Source of the DNA: an uncultured Porphyromonadaceae bacterium
GTDB taxonomy: Bacteria; Bacteroidota; Bacteroidia; Bacteroidales; Muribaculaceae
Direction: 5' to 3'
Assembly (NCBI GenBank): GCA_947166165.1
Contig: CAMVDK010000018.1
Location: 1 to 19,203, forward strand
Length of the DNA: 19,203 nucleotides
Under the pieces are notes generated by a model. It did no database searches and was not told the DNA's origin. It saw only the letters and a program-made list of their open reading frames with translations. Positions 7,685 through 15,282 of the stretch are shown here, one piece after another (within the stretch, counting starts at the first letter, position 1; each line of letters starts with the position of its first letter). The position numbers were made by a program, and so were the translations under genes.

Positions 7685-8767
7685 ATGCTTCGCCATCTCA
7701 TCCGCAAGGAGTTTCTCCAGATTCGCCGCAACGCTTTCCTGCCCCGGCTCATCGTGGCTTTTCCCATCGTCATCATGTGTGTGATGCCCTGGGTGATGAA
7801 CATGGAGGTGAAAAACGTGAAGGTCGACGTGGTCGACAACGACCGCTCCACCACCTCGCAGCGGCTCGTGCACACCATCGAGGCCAGCCGCTATTTCATT
7901 TTCGCCGGCCAGCCGGCCAGCTACGAGGCCGCACTGGCCGACATCGAGCACGGCCGCGCCGACATCGCCGTGGTGATTCCGCGGCACTTTGGCAAGCAGG
8001 CCTTCGCTGGCAACGCGCCGCAAGTGCTCATTGCCGCCAACGCCGTCAACGGCACCAAAGGCTCGATAGGCAGTGCCTACCTGTCGCAAATCGTCACGGT
8101 ACACGTGGCCCCAGCCGCGGCCTCGATCGAGCAGCACGTGGCCACGCTCAACCTCTACAACAAGCATCAGAACTACAAGCTCTACATGATTCCGGCCTTG
8201 CTGGCCATCGTGATCATGCTCATGTGCGGATTCCTGCCCACGCTCAACATCGTGGGTGAGAAGGAGGCCGGCACCATCGAGCAAATCAACGTCACGCCGG
8301 TCACCAAGTGGGCTTTCATCCTGGCCAAACTCATCCCCTACTGGCTCATCGCGCTGTTTGTCATCACGGTGTGCCTGCTGCTTGCCTGGGGCTTGTATGG
8401 CATCACCTGCCAGGGCCATGTGGCGCTGGTCTATCTGCTGGCCATGCTGCTCGCGCTTTTCTTCAGCTCGTTCGGGTTGCTCATCTCCAACTACAGCGAC
8501 ACCATGCAGCAGGCCATCTTCGTGATGTGGTTTTTCGTGGTGATGCTCATGCTGCTGAGCGGCCTGTTCACGCCCACACGCTCGATGCCCTCGTGGGCCT
8601 ACAGCACCACCTACGTCAACCCGATGCACTACTTTATCGACGCGGTGCGCACGGTGTTCGTGCGCGGAGGAGGCTTCGCCCACATCGCCCATCAGCTGGC
8701 TGCCCTGGCAGGCATCGGCGCCGCCATGGCACTCTGGGCCGTGAAGAGTTATCGCAAGAATCACTGA
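7685..8767 (+). CDS. ABC-2 type permease (YbhR/YbhS-like), second subunit
   Basis: A 360-residue permease parallel to the preceding gene. It has a cytoplasmic IRKEFLQIRRN start, a first helix at about 21-39, a periplasmic domain at about 40-165, and helices at about 168-190, 213-235, 246-267, 275-296 and 334-352. The coupling segment GEKEAGTIEQINVTP lies at 191-205, and NPMHYF near 312 occupies the place of the usual P-x-x-Y-x motif. It is distinct in sequence from the first permease, so the pore is probably a heterodimer. It lies 139 bases after the first permease, by far the largest gap in an otherwise tightly packed operon; no promoter motif is visible there. It is the last gene of the operon and is followed by a hairpin before the convergent gene. 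Confidence 0.94.
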   Translation: MLRHLIRKEFLQIRRNAFLPRLIVAFPIVIMCVMPWVMNMEVKNVKVDVVDNDRSTTSQRLVHTIEASRYFIFAGQPASYEAALADIEHGRADIAVVIPRHFGKQAFAGNAPQVLIAANAVNGTKGSIGSAYLSQIVTVHVAPAAASIEQHVATLNLYNKHQNYKLYMIPALLAIVIMLMCGFLPTLNIVGEKEAGTIEQINVTPVTKWAFILAKLIPYWLIALFVITVCLLLAWGLYGITCQGHVALVYLLAMLLALFFSSFGLLISNYSDTMQQAIFVMWFFVVMLMLLSGLFTPTRSMPSWAYSTTYVNPMHYFIDAVRTVFVRGGGFAHIAHQLAALAGIGAAMALWAVKSYRKNH

Positions 8768-8781
8768 AGCCCACTGGGCTT
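8767..8781 (+). terminator. Small hairpin at the end of the efflux operon
   Basis: AAGCCC and GGGCTT form a 6-base-pair stem around loop ACT, starting at the last base of the permease stop codon. It is short and lacks a T-run, so it is only a weak candidate. Confidence 0.3.
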
Positions 8782-8820
8782 TCAGCGGCCGACTGGAACA
8801 GTTGTATTTGCGATAACAGT

Positions 8821-8857
8821 GTCGGGGGCAGACCATGTGTGATGGCCTGCCCCCGAC
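8821..8857. terminator. Strong GC-rich hairpin between convergent genes
   Basis: GTCGGGGGCAG (8821-8831) is the exact reverse complement of CTGCCCCCGAC (8847-8857). After one mismatch the stem continues with CCAT/ATGG around loop GTGTG. It lies between the efflux operon stop (8767) and the stop of the convergent gene (8892), where a bidirectional terminator is expected. Neither side carries a clear T-run, so intrinsic termination is inferred from position and stem strength. Confidence 0.55.
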
Positions 8858-8891
8858 GGCAGCATTCAATCTATATCTATCTATATCTGTT

Positions 8892-11825
8892 TCACTTGAT
8901 CACTTTCACGGTCTTAATCTTTCCGTCGGTGAATCGCATCTCCACGATGTTGATGCCGGCATAGGGACGGCTGCTGGGCACGCCGAGCACGTTGTAGTAG
9001 GTGATGGCGGCCACCTGTGCGTCGTCGTCGACATCGACGTCGTCGATAGCGGTGACAACATCCTTGTTGTAGATCACGCGCTTGGTTGCCTCGGCAATGA
9101 AGTACTCTTTCGGGTCTTCGGTCTGGTTCTGCGACTTGATGTTCATTCTGTCGATCTCGGGCACATCGTCGGGGTTGACGGTGGTGGCATACAGACGGGC
9201 GATGTAGGTGACATACTTGTTGCCGTTGAAGGGCAGGTCGAGATAGATGTCTTCGACCCAGGGGGCCTCCTCGGGGAAGGTCTCCCTAAGCGGGGCATAT
9301 CTGGTGGCCCAGTAGAAGGTGCCGGGTTCGGGGCCAGGCTCGCTGAAGTCCTCCTCGTTGTTGAGCAGTGTCTCGGCCACGAGCACGGTCTCGCCTTCCA
9401 TCACGCGCCACACCCTGTAGTAGTAAGCATACATGTTGCTCAGCGGAATGCTGGGTGTGAGGAACATCTTGGCATAGTAGCCCATCACGGTGATGCCATC
9501 CTTGCCGAAGGGAACCGTCTTTTTGATATTGTTGACAGTGAGCGTCAGCTGGGGATAGTACATCGTCTTGAAGTCACACCCGTAGGTGTTCTTCTTGTTG
9601 ATGTCGCCAGCGTAAAGCGTGGTGATGACCGGGGCATAAAGCATGCGCTGGTTGTAGTCCTTGTTGTTGTTGTCGGGCAGCGTGATGCTCGGAGCGTCGT
9701 CGGTGATCGACACCGTTCCCAAGAAGTCGTTGATGATTCCGTCCTCGCTGATGGAGTACAACGAATAGCGGTCGAAGTTGTTGGAGTGCTCGGCCTTGGC
9801 GATCTTGGTCTGCTTTTTGTACTGGTAATCGGTGCGCAGGATGCTGTACTCGATCAGATTGGCCGACGGGTCGCTGAGTGCGTCGAACGTGATGCTGTTG
9901 GTGGGGAACGCCTTGGCGCTGTGGTCGGTGTCGGCCCACACCTCGTCGAAGGTGTGCTCCTGCCCGCCCACTTCGTTGGTGGTCTTGAACACCGGCACAG
10001 TGAAACTGTTGCTGAAGTTCTCCATCTCGCCATCCTCGTTGAGTTGCTCGAACGAGTAGATGTACCTGTCGGAATGGTCGTTGTCCTTGGTCGAGGCCAG
10101 GAATCGGTCGATGACCACCACGGTGGAGTTGTTGAAGCCGGTGAGCCGTCCGCTGGTGACGGGCGTCTCGTCGTCGAAGACCGGGTTAGTGACCTGGGTC
10201 GACGCGTTGTAGGTGACGGTGTACTCATACTCCTGCGTGCCGTCGACCGGGGTGAACAGCACCGACGCCACCAGGGCACGGTTGCCATCGGCATCGGTGC
10301 GGATCACCTGGTAGGCCTCCCCGTTGTTCTTGATCGACAGATAGTCGTCGGAGGAGTTGGGGCGAATCGTCATCGTGTTCTTATACACGTTGTACTGCTG
10401 GTTGATGTTCTTGGCTTCGAACCGGCTGCGGTATTCCTGTGCCTGGGTGAAGAAGGCGCTGTGGCGACCGGGGATAATCACCGTGCGCACGGGGCTTTCG
10501 GCGCTGACGGTGACCAGGGGCTTGCCATCCTCGTCGAGGAGCATATTCCCGTCGTTGTCGAAGTTGATGGGATGGGCCGAGACGATATAGCTGAACGTCT
10601 GGGTGTCGTTGGTCTGCTCAACCTGATAGGTGTGCTCCCGGTCCTCGGTGGGTTGGTCGACAATCGTCGACAGCAGCACACGGTTGTTGCCATCGATGAT
10701 GTAAACATAGAACTGCTGCGGCACTTGGGTGTCGAGATTCTCCAAGGTGAAGTTGGTGTCCCATGTCAGGTGGACATCGTAATAGCCATCCTGCTCCGAC
10801 GGCGTGGCGGTGGCCTGAAGGTCGACCGTGTAGACCAGCACCTTGGGCATGACCTCGGTGATGATGTTGTCGACATTGGTGTCGTTGGAGTTGCCATAGT
10901 CCACAAAGTAGCGCTTGCCATTCACCTCGATCTGTTTCACGTTGTCGGCCACCACTCCATTGGGATCGTGCTGCGGCTCGAACCGGCGGTCGGGAATGAA
11001 GATGGTCAAATTGCTCAGGTTGTAGTTCTCGCCCGAGTTGGAAATGGAGAACCAGTGCGGAGCGTTTGTTTTGCCAATGGTGGTCATCTCCGAGCAGTCG
11101 TGATAGCAGAGGAAGGAGTGTCCGGCACGCATCTCATCGATGAAGTTGTCGGTCACGTGGCCGTTATCGCCCTTCACAGGACTGATTTGCTCGTAAAGGC
11201 GGTAGAGCGGCCGGGTGTGCGAAGCGCGGGGCTTACCCTTCGAGATGAAGAAAAACCGGTTGGTCGACACGTCGTTGATCTGGTAGAGATATCCAGGATT
11301 CTCGGGGTCGTGGACGCGCGTGAAGGCCGTCATCAGTCGAGCCGATGAGAAGCTGAGCCTGATGTGCTCTTCGGGCGTGGTGTTATTGTTCACCATGGTT
11401 GACTTCCAAGTGTCGTTGATCGAAACCAGCAGCATGGTCATTCCGTCCTGGTTGGGATTCGGGAAGGTCTCGCGCGGCGAGTTGCGCTGCCAGCTGAAGC
11501 CGCTGCCGGTATAGAGATGGCCATAGAAATCGTAGTCCATCTTCCTCGACTGCGTACCGTCGAAATCGTAGCCGTAGTGGATACCCGGGATTTCGGGGTT
11601 GACGTACACCTCTTTTAATAAGGCACAGATTTGTTCGGTTCCACGCGCCTCATCGGTGAGCATGGCGGTCTTCTCGACGCCATCGGCATCGATGTAGGTG
11701 TAGGAGAAACCCGAATAATCGAAACTCACGACTTTGTTTGTCGTTTCATGGTACACATATGCGCGCGCAGTGACGGCACAAACCAATGCCATCATCCAAA
11801 CGAGAGAAAAGATTTTGCGGTTCAT
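8892..11825 (-). CDS. Large secreted protein with a type IX-like C-terminal sorting tail, function unknown
   Basis: A 977-residue protein with a signal peptide (MNRKIFSLVWMMALVCAVTA, likely cleavage near ARA, residue 22). I do not recognise an enzyme family and see no obvious catalytic motif. The middle is rich in Asn, Asp, Thr and Tyr with repeating beta-strand-like stretches, as in extracellular beta-sandwich proteins. The last 50 residues contain an acidic linker (DDVDVDDDAQ), then TYYNVLGVPSSRPYAGINIV, and end FTDGKIKTVKVIK. This resembles the C-terminal sorting domains of type IX substrates, which carry a 'G-h-Y-h-h' region and a final Lys-rich strand. Cell-surface or extracellular location is therefore inferred. 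The gene is convergent with the efflux operon and divergent from the half-transporter gene at 12435. I found no clear TAnnTTTG element upstream. Confidence 0.8.
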   Translation of the reverse strand: MNRKIFSLVWMMALVCAVTARAYVYHETTNKVVSFDYSGFSYTYIDADGVEKTAMLTDEARGTEQICALLKEVYVNPEIPGIHYGYDFDGTQSRKMDYDFYGHLYTGSGFSWQRNSPRETFPNPNQDGMTMLLVSINDTWKSTMVNNNTTPEEHIRLSFSSARLMTAFTRVHDPENPGYLYQINDVSTNRFFFISKGKPRASHTRPLYRLYEQISPVKGDNGHVTDNFIDEMRAGHSFLCYHDCSEMTTIGKTNAPHWFSISNSGENYNLSNLTIFIPDRRFEPQHDPNGVVADNVKQIEVNGKRYFVDYGNSNDTNVDNIITEVMPKVLVYTVDLQATATPSEQDGYYDVHLTWDTNFTLENLDTQVPQQFYVYIIDGNNRVLLSTIVDQPTEDREHTYQVEQTNDTQTFSYIVSAHPINFDNDGNMLLDEDGKPLVTVSAESPVRTVIIPGRHSAFFTQAQEYRSRFEAKNINQQYNVYKNTMTIRPNSSDDYLSIKNNGEAYQVIRTDADGNRALVASVLFTPVDGTQEYEYTVTYNASTQVTNPVFDDETPVTSGRLTGFNNSTVVVIDRFLASTKDNDHSDRYIYSFEQLNEDGEMENFSNSFTVPVFKTTNEVGGQEHTFDEVWADTDHSAKAFPTNSITFDALSDPSANLIEYSILRTDYQYKKQTKIAKAEHSNNFDRYSLYSISEDGIINDFLGTVSITDDAPSITLPDNNNKDYNQRMLYAPVITTLYAGDINKKNTYGCDFKTMYYPQLTLTVNNIKKTVPFGKDGITVMGYYAKMFLTPSIPLSNMYAYYYRVWRVMEGETVLVAETLLNNEEDFSEPGPEPGTFYWATRYAPLRETFPEEAPWVEDIYLDLPFNGNKYVTYIARLYATTVNPDDVPEIDRMNIKSQNQTEDPKEYFIAEATKRVIYNKDVVTAIDDVDVDDDAQVAAITYYNVLGVPSSRPYAGINIVEMRFTDGKIKTVKVIK

Positions 11826-12030
11826 ATGAATATTGTTTTAAATAGGATTCTTGAGTGGTTTATAAATAATCATTTTCAGCTCCAGTGCAATAGCGATCGC
11901 AGTTGTCAATCAATGGCGATACACCAAAGAAAATATACTGCGAAAGCGACTCACACCTATTGCTTTTGAGAAAAACATTTGAATAATTATAACCGCAATA
12001 CTACATTAATATTGAACAAAAACACCTTGG

Positions 12031-12048
12031 CGGCAGGGTTCAACCTGC
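12031..12048. terminator. Possible terminator hairpin in the intergenic region
   Basis: GGCAGG and CCTGCC form a 6-base-pair stem around a GTTCAA loop, followed on the plus strand by the T-rich TTGTTTCTTCATTTT. On the minus strand a TTTTT run occurs about ten bases beyond the stem. No gene visibly ends here, so either it closes an unrecognised short transcript or it is incidental. Confidence 0.35.
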
Positions 12049-12323
12049 CTTGTTTCTTCATTTTGACTACAAAATTACGTGTTTCGTTTAACATGACCAA
12101 GCGATTTAATGTTTTGCAATTTATTTTTCATTTCTTTGACAATACATTTCGTATTCACATCTCGGCATGAATATTAGAGTTTTCTGTTTTGCTCTCCTAC
12201 TGATTGAGGTTGAGAAATCACAAAATGCCGCTTGAATCGCAAAAAGGACCAATCACGGCTCCGGTCGCCCCCAATTTTATCGTTTTTCAGCACGTTTTTG
12301 CTTTACAAATGCGAACTTTTTCG

Positions 12324-12331
12324 TAATTTTG
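12324..12331 (+). promoter_or_regulatory. -7 promoter element of the first half-transporter gene
   Basis: TAATTTTG matches TAnnTTTG. The nearest TTTG upstream (12297-12300) is 23 bases away, slightly longer than usual. The element implies a leader of about 100 bases before the ATG at 12435. Confidence 0.55.
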
Positions 12332-12434
12332 CAACCGTTATTGTTATCGATTGCCTAAAACGTCTGAAATCAGCGACATACGGTTGCGGCGACTCCGTTT
12401 CGCCCTTCCCCACCCCATCATATCCGCCAACGCT

Positions 12435-14177
12435 ATGTTCAAGACCCTGCTGCGACACATCGGGCAGTATCGCACTGCCGCCATCCTCACCCCGGTGTTC
12501 ATCATGCTCGAGGTGGTGATGGACGTACTCATCCCCTATGTCACGGCCAGCCTCATCGACCGCGGCATCAACGTGGGCGACATGGCCGGCGTCTACCGCT
12601 ACGGCTGCCAGATGCTCGTCATGGCTTTCATCAGCCTGGTCATGGGCATCCTGGCCGGGCGCTTCGTGGCGCAGGCCTCCACCGGCTTCGCCGCCAACCT
12701 GCGCAAGGCCATGTACCGCAACATACAGCGGTTCGCCTTCAGCGACATCGACAAGTACAGCACCAGCGGGTTGGTGACGCGCATGACCACCGACGTGAGC
12801 AACCTGCAGAACGCCTTCCAGATGATTCTGCGCACCAGCATCCGCGCACCGTTCATGCTGCTGTTCAGCATCGTGATGTGCTTTGTGATCAGCCCCCGCA
12901 TGAGTGTGATTTTCATCATCGCCACGCTGGTTTTGGCCGTCATGCTGACCGTCATCATCCGCAAGGTGTCGGCCACAATGGCACGCGTGTTCCAGCAGTA
13001 CGACGTGCTCAACGGCGTGGTGCAGGAAAACGTGAACGCCATCCGCGTGGTCAAGGCCTTCGTGCGCGAGGAGCACGAGAACCAGAAGTTCGAGCTGGCC
13101 GCCGCCGCGCTCTACCGCCTCTACGTCAAGGCCGAGAGCCTCATGGCCGTCAACCACCCGGTGATGAACCTGGTGGTGTACGGCTGCATCATCGCCATCA
13201 GCTGGTTTGGAGCGCAGTTTGTGGTGGCCGGCACGCTCACCACCGGTCAGCTTACCTCGTTGTTCTCCTACGTGATGAGCATCCTCATGTCGCTGATGAT
13301 GTTGAGCATGATTTTCGTGCAAGTCACCATGAGCCTGGCCAGCGGCCGGCGCGTGGCCGAGGTCATCAACGAGTTGCCCGACATCGACAATCCCGCCGAT
13401 GCCGACATCGATATCCCCGACGGCCGCATCGACTTCAACCATGTGAGTTTCGCCTACAAGGGCGGCAGCGGCGAGTATGCCTTGCACGACATCGACCTGC
13501 ACATCGCCTCGGGGCAGACCATCGGCGTGATTGGAGGCACGGGCAGCGGAAAGTCGAGCCTGATCACCCTCATCAGCCGCCTCTACGACGCCACGCGCGG
13601 CACGGTGGCCGTGGGTGGCAAGGACGTGCGCACGCTCGACCTCACCGCCCTGCGCGACGCCGTGGCCGTGGTGCTGCAAAAGAATGTGCTCTTCAGCGGC
13701 ACGGTGCTCGACAACCTGCGCTGGGGCAACCCCGAAGCCACGCTCGACGACTGCCGCGCCGCCTGCCGCATCGCGCAGGCCGACGACTTTGTGATGCAGA
13801 TGCCCCAGGGCTACGACACCCGCATCGAGCAGGGCGGCACCAACGTCAGCGGCGGACAGCGCCAGCGGCTGTGCATCGCCCGCGCGCTGCTCAAGCGCCC
13901 GCAGGTGCTCGTGCTCGACGACAGCACCAGCGCCTGCGACAACGCCACCGACGCCGCCATCCGCGAGGCCCTGCGGCGCGATGTGCCCGCCATGACGCGC
14001 ATCATCATCGCCCAGCGCATCTCCAGCATCAAGGACTGCGAACGCATCCTCGTGCTCGACGGCGGGCGAGTCAGCGGGTGGGACACCCACGACAACCTGC
14101 TCCGCACCAACAAAATCTACCAGGAAATCTGCGCCATCCAAGACGAAGACGGAGGCGACTTCGACGCCAAAGCATGA
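12435..14177 (+). CDS. ABC exporter half-transporter, degenerate-site subunit of a heterodimer (BmrC/LmrC/TM287-like)
   Basis: A 580-residue half-transporter with six membrane helices in residues 15-300 and an ATPase domain after about 330. Walker A is GGTGSGKSS (367-375), Q-loop Gln415, signature VSGGQ (471-475) and Walker B VLVLDD (491-496). The catalytic position holds Asp496 instead of Glu, and the switch position holds Gln527 (IIIAQRIS) instead of His. This pair of changes is the known mark of the non-catalytic half of heterodimeric multidrug exporters. The start MFKTLLRHIG fits the family, while a longer in-frame reading from a TTG at 12351 adds an unconvincing leader. The likely partner is the gene at 15283, which has the complementary defects. 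The predicted role is ATP-driven efflux of drugs or lipids from the inner membrane; the substrate is unknown. Confidence 0.95.
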   Translation: MFKTLLRHIGQYRTAAILTPVFIMLEVVMDVLIPYVTASLIDRGINVGDMAGVYRYGCQMLVMAFISLVMGILAGRFVAQASTGFAANLRKAMYRNIQRFAFSDIDKYSTSGLVTRMTTDVSNLQNAFQMILRTSIRAPFMLLFSIVMCFVISPRMSVIFIIATLVLAVMLTVIIRKVSATMARVFQQYDVLNGVVQENVNAIRVVKAFVREEHENQKFELAAAALYRLYVKAESLMAVNHPVMNLVVYGCIIAISWFGAQFVVAGTLTTGQLTSLFSYVMSILMSLMMLSMIFVQVTMSLASGRRVAEVINELPDIDNPADADIDIPDGRIDFNHVSFAYKGGSGEYALHDIDLHIASGQTIGVIGGTGSGKSSLITLISRLYDATRGTVAVGGKDVRTLDLTALRDAVAVVLQKNVLFSGTVLDNLRWGNPEATLDDCRAACRIAQADDFVMQMPQGYDTRIEQGGTNVSGGQRQRLCIARALLKRPQVLVLDDSTSACDNATDAAIREALRRDVPAMTRIIIAQRISSIKDCERILVLDGGRVSGWDTHDNLLRTNKIYQEICAIQDEDGGDFDAKA

Positions 14178-14178
14178 C

Positions 14179-14195
14179 GGCGCCCCCCGCCTTTT
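14179..14195 (+). terminator. Weak terminator after the first half-transporter
   Basis: GGCG and CGCC form a 4-base-pair stem around five C, followed directly by TTTT, starting two bases after the stop codon. The short stem makes this tentative, but the position is apt. Confidence 0.35.
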
Positions 14196-14294
14196 GACCC
14201 ACCTATAGAATGAATCTCCCGCATTCTCACATCATGGCCAGTCACGCCCGATCCACGTCGCAACAACGATTTTCATCGATCAACACCAGCCTCT

Positions 14295-14726
14295 TCACGC
14301 CTCGTTGGCCTTGCCGCTGCCGCTAGAATCATTGCGAATCAGGGATTCCAGTGTTTGTAGGTAGGTTTCCACTTTCTCGGCCCGCTGAACGACATCGTCT
14401 TCGGTGATTTCGAAGAAGTCGTCATAGTCACCTTGCTGGCGGAATTCGTACAGACTTCCGTAAAAGTGACCCAAATCTTTGCTCACCAAACCCGTCTTGA
14501 TGAAGTGAAGCCCCAACATACGAATCACACCCGTGTGGGTGGAAGTCACATGTCCGAAATGAATGAGCAGCGCCGAGGTCATATAGTAGCATGCGTAGTA
14601 CATCCTGTTGGCTGCGGCATACCACAATCGATGCGCGATGATTTCCTGAGTCTCAGCCCAGGTTTCATGCGCCCGCCGGATTCTGTGTGCCACGACATCG
14701 GCTCGCTCTTGGCTGCTGAGTTTCAT
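14295..14726 (-). CDS. HEPN-domain protein, partner of the adjacent nucleotidyltransferase
   Basis: A 143-residue, mainly helical protein starting MKLSSQERADVVAHRIRRAH. The segment AAANRMYYACYYM (about 37-49) is the typical first HEPN core helix. The later conserved segment reads FRQQGDYDDFFEIT (about 95-108), giving R96-x3-D100-Y101. The Rx4-6H motif of HEPN ribonucleases is not present here, so RNase activity is uncertain. Such proteins are encoded beside small nucleotidyltransferases, and some pairs act as toxin-antitoxin systems in which the transferase modifies the HEPN partner. The ATG at 14724-14726 overlaps the upstream stop by four bases (ATGA), so translation is probably coupled. 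A longer frame reading back to 14834 merely overlaps the transferase gene and is rejected. The pair appears less GC-rich than the flanking transporter genes, hinting at transfer. Confidence 0.8.
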   Translation of the reverse strand: MKLSSQERADVVAHRIRRAHETWAETQEIIAHRLWYAAANRMYYACYYMTSALLIHFGHVTSTHTGVIRMLGLHFIKTGLVSKDLGHFYGSLYEFRQQGDYDDFFEITEDDVVQRAEKVETYLQTLESLIRNDSSGSGKANEA

Positions 14727-15058
14727 ATCTCGATGGCGTCTTGAGTCACATTGAAATAAAAAGGTGTATGCTCGCGCTCTTTCCAGTCCTTCGACGAATA
14801 AAGCTTCACGCTGAAGTATTGCCCGTATTCCCATCCCAAATCGAGGATAGGGCTGGCATAGGCCTCATAGTCGCCCGCAGCTATCGGGTGCTTGTCGATG
14901 AGCAAGAGGATGTCCCAGTCGCTCTCGGCTGTGGCATCACCCCTGGCGCGCGACCCGAACAAATACATCTTTGCCGACGGCAGCATGCGGCTCTTCAATT
15001 CGTGCAGCGACTGCAACACGTCATGCTTCAAGCTGTTGTCTATGGCTGGCTCTCTCAT
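14723..15058 (-). CDS. Minimal nucleotidyltransferase (MNT / MntA-like), probable antitoxin-type partner of HEPN
   Basis: A 111-residue protein of the polymerase-beta-like minimal nucleotidyltransferase family. The diagnostic motif is LFGSRARGDATAESDWDILL: Gly35-Ser36 with Asp47 and Asp49 as metal ligands. The third carboxylate expected on a later strand is not obvious; the matching region reads YFSVKLYSS with a Lys where Asp is usual. Characterised relatives (MntA) AMPylate their HEPN partner. The ATG at 15056-15058 is chosen because a longer reading from a TTG at 15083-15085 would overlap the -7 promoter element. It is the first gene of a two-gene unit overlapping the HEPN gene by four bases. 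The unit lies opposite in strand to, and between, the two halves of an ABC exporter. Confidence 0.87.
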   Translation of the reverse strand: MREPAIDNSLKHDVLQSLHELKSRMLPSAKMYLFGSRARGDATAESDWDILLLIDKHPIAAGDYEAYASPILDLGWEYGQYFSVKLYSSKDWKEREHTPFYFNVTQDAIEI

Positions 15059-15082
15059 CGCGGGTGGTGACTTTTGTTTCGA

Positions 15083-15114
15083 CAAAGATACTACATTATT
15101 CTATATTTGCCAAA
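15083..15114 (-). promoter_or_regulatory. Promoter of the nucleotidyltransferase-HEPN pair
   Basis: On the minus strand TTTG (15111-15114), a 20-base spacer and TATCTTTG (15083-15090) form a full Bacteroidota promoter, with the ATG 24 bases beyond. It fixes the start at 15058 and shows that the pair is transcribed independently of the transporter genes. Confidence 0.75.
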
Positions 15115-15220
15115 CCTTGTGATAGTTTTTTTCGCAACAGGCCGTTTTTTTAGTTTTTTCTCGCTGAAAACCGTTTGGACAGCAACTTGCGAACGAAATG
15201 CGAAGAAATGCGGCAAATGT

Positions 15221-15252
15221 TTTGGCTCTGAATGGATTTTTTCGTAATTTTG
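15221..15252 (+). promoter_or_regulatory. Promoter of the second half-transporter gene
   Basis: TTTG (15221-15224), a 20-base spacer and TAATTTTG (15245-15252) match the Bacteroidota promoter consensus, 30 bases before the ATG at 15283. It is divergent from the nucleotidyltransferase promoter, so the second exporter half does not depend on read-through from the first. Confidence 0.75.
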
Positions 15253-15282
15253 GCAGCCAAATCATAGCGCAAGCAGGCATTC

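Larger units (their letters stand above)
11826..12434. other. AT-rich intergenic stretch between divergent genes
   Basis: About 609 bases, clearly more AT-rich than the flanking genes. It contains a short hairpin at 12031-12048 and, near its right end, the promoter of the half-transporter gene (12324-12331). That leaves a leader of roughly 100 bases before the ATG at 12435. Small open frames here have no recognisable features, and no RNA gene is recognised. Confidence 0.6.

Noticed and set aside
8835..11348. 837-codon open frame on the plus strand
   Set aside because: It lies antisense to the secreted protein gene. Its translation is dominated by Val, Gly, His, Asp and Leu with no domain, which is the shadow of a GC-rich coding strand. 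The minus-strand frame has a signal peptide and a sorting tail.
12303..14141. 612-codon open frame on the minus strand
   Set aside because: It is antisense to the first half-transporter and rich in His, Asp, Ala and Val without motifs. The plus frame carries all ABC motifs.
14295..15085. Part of a phage-defence island
   Set aside because: The nucleotidyltransferase-HEPN pair can act in defence, but no other defence, integrase or mobile gene lies beside it, so the context gives no support.
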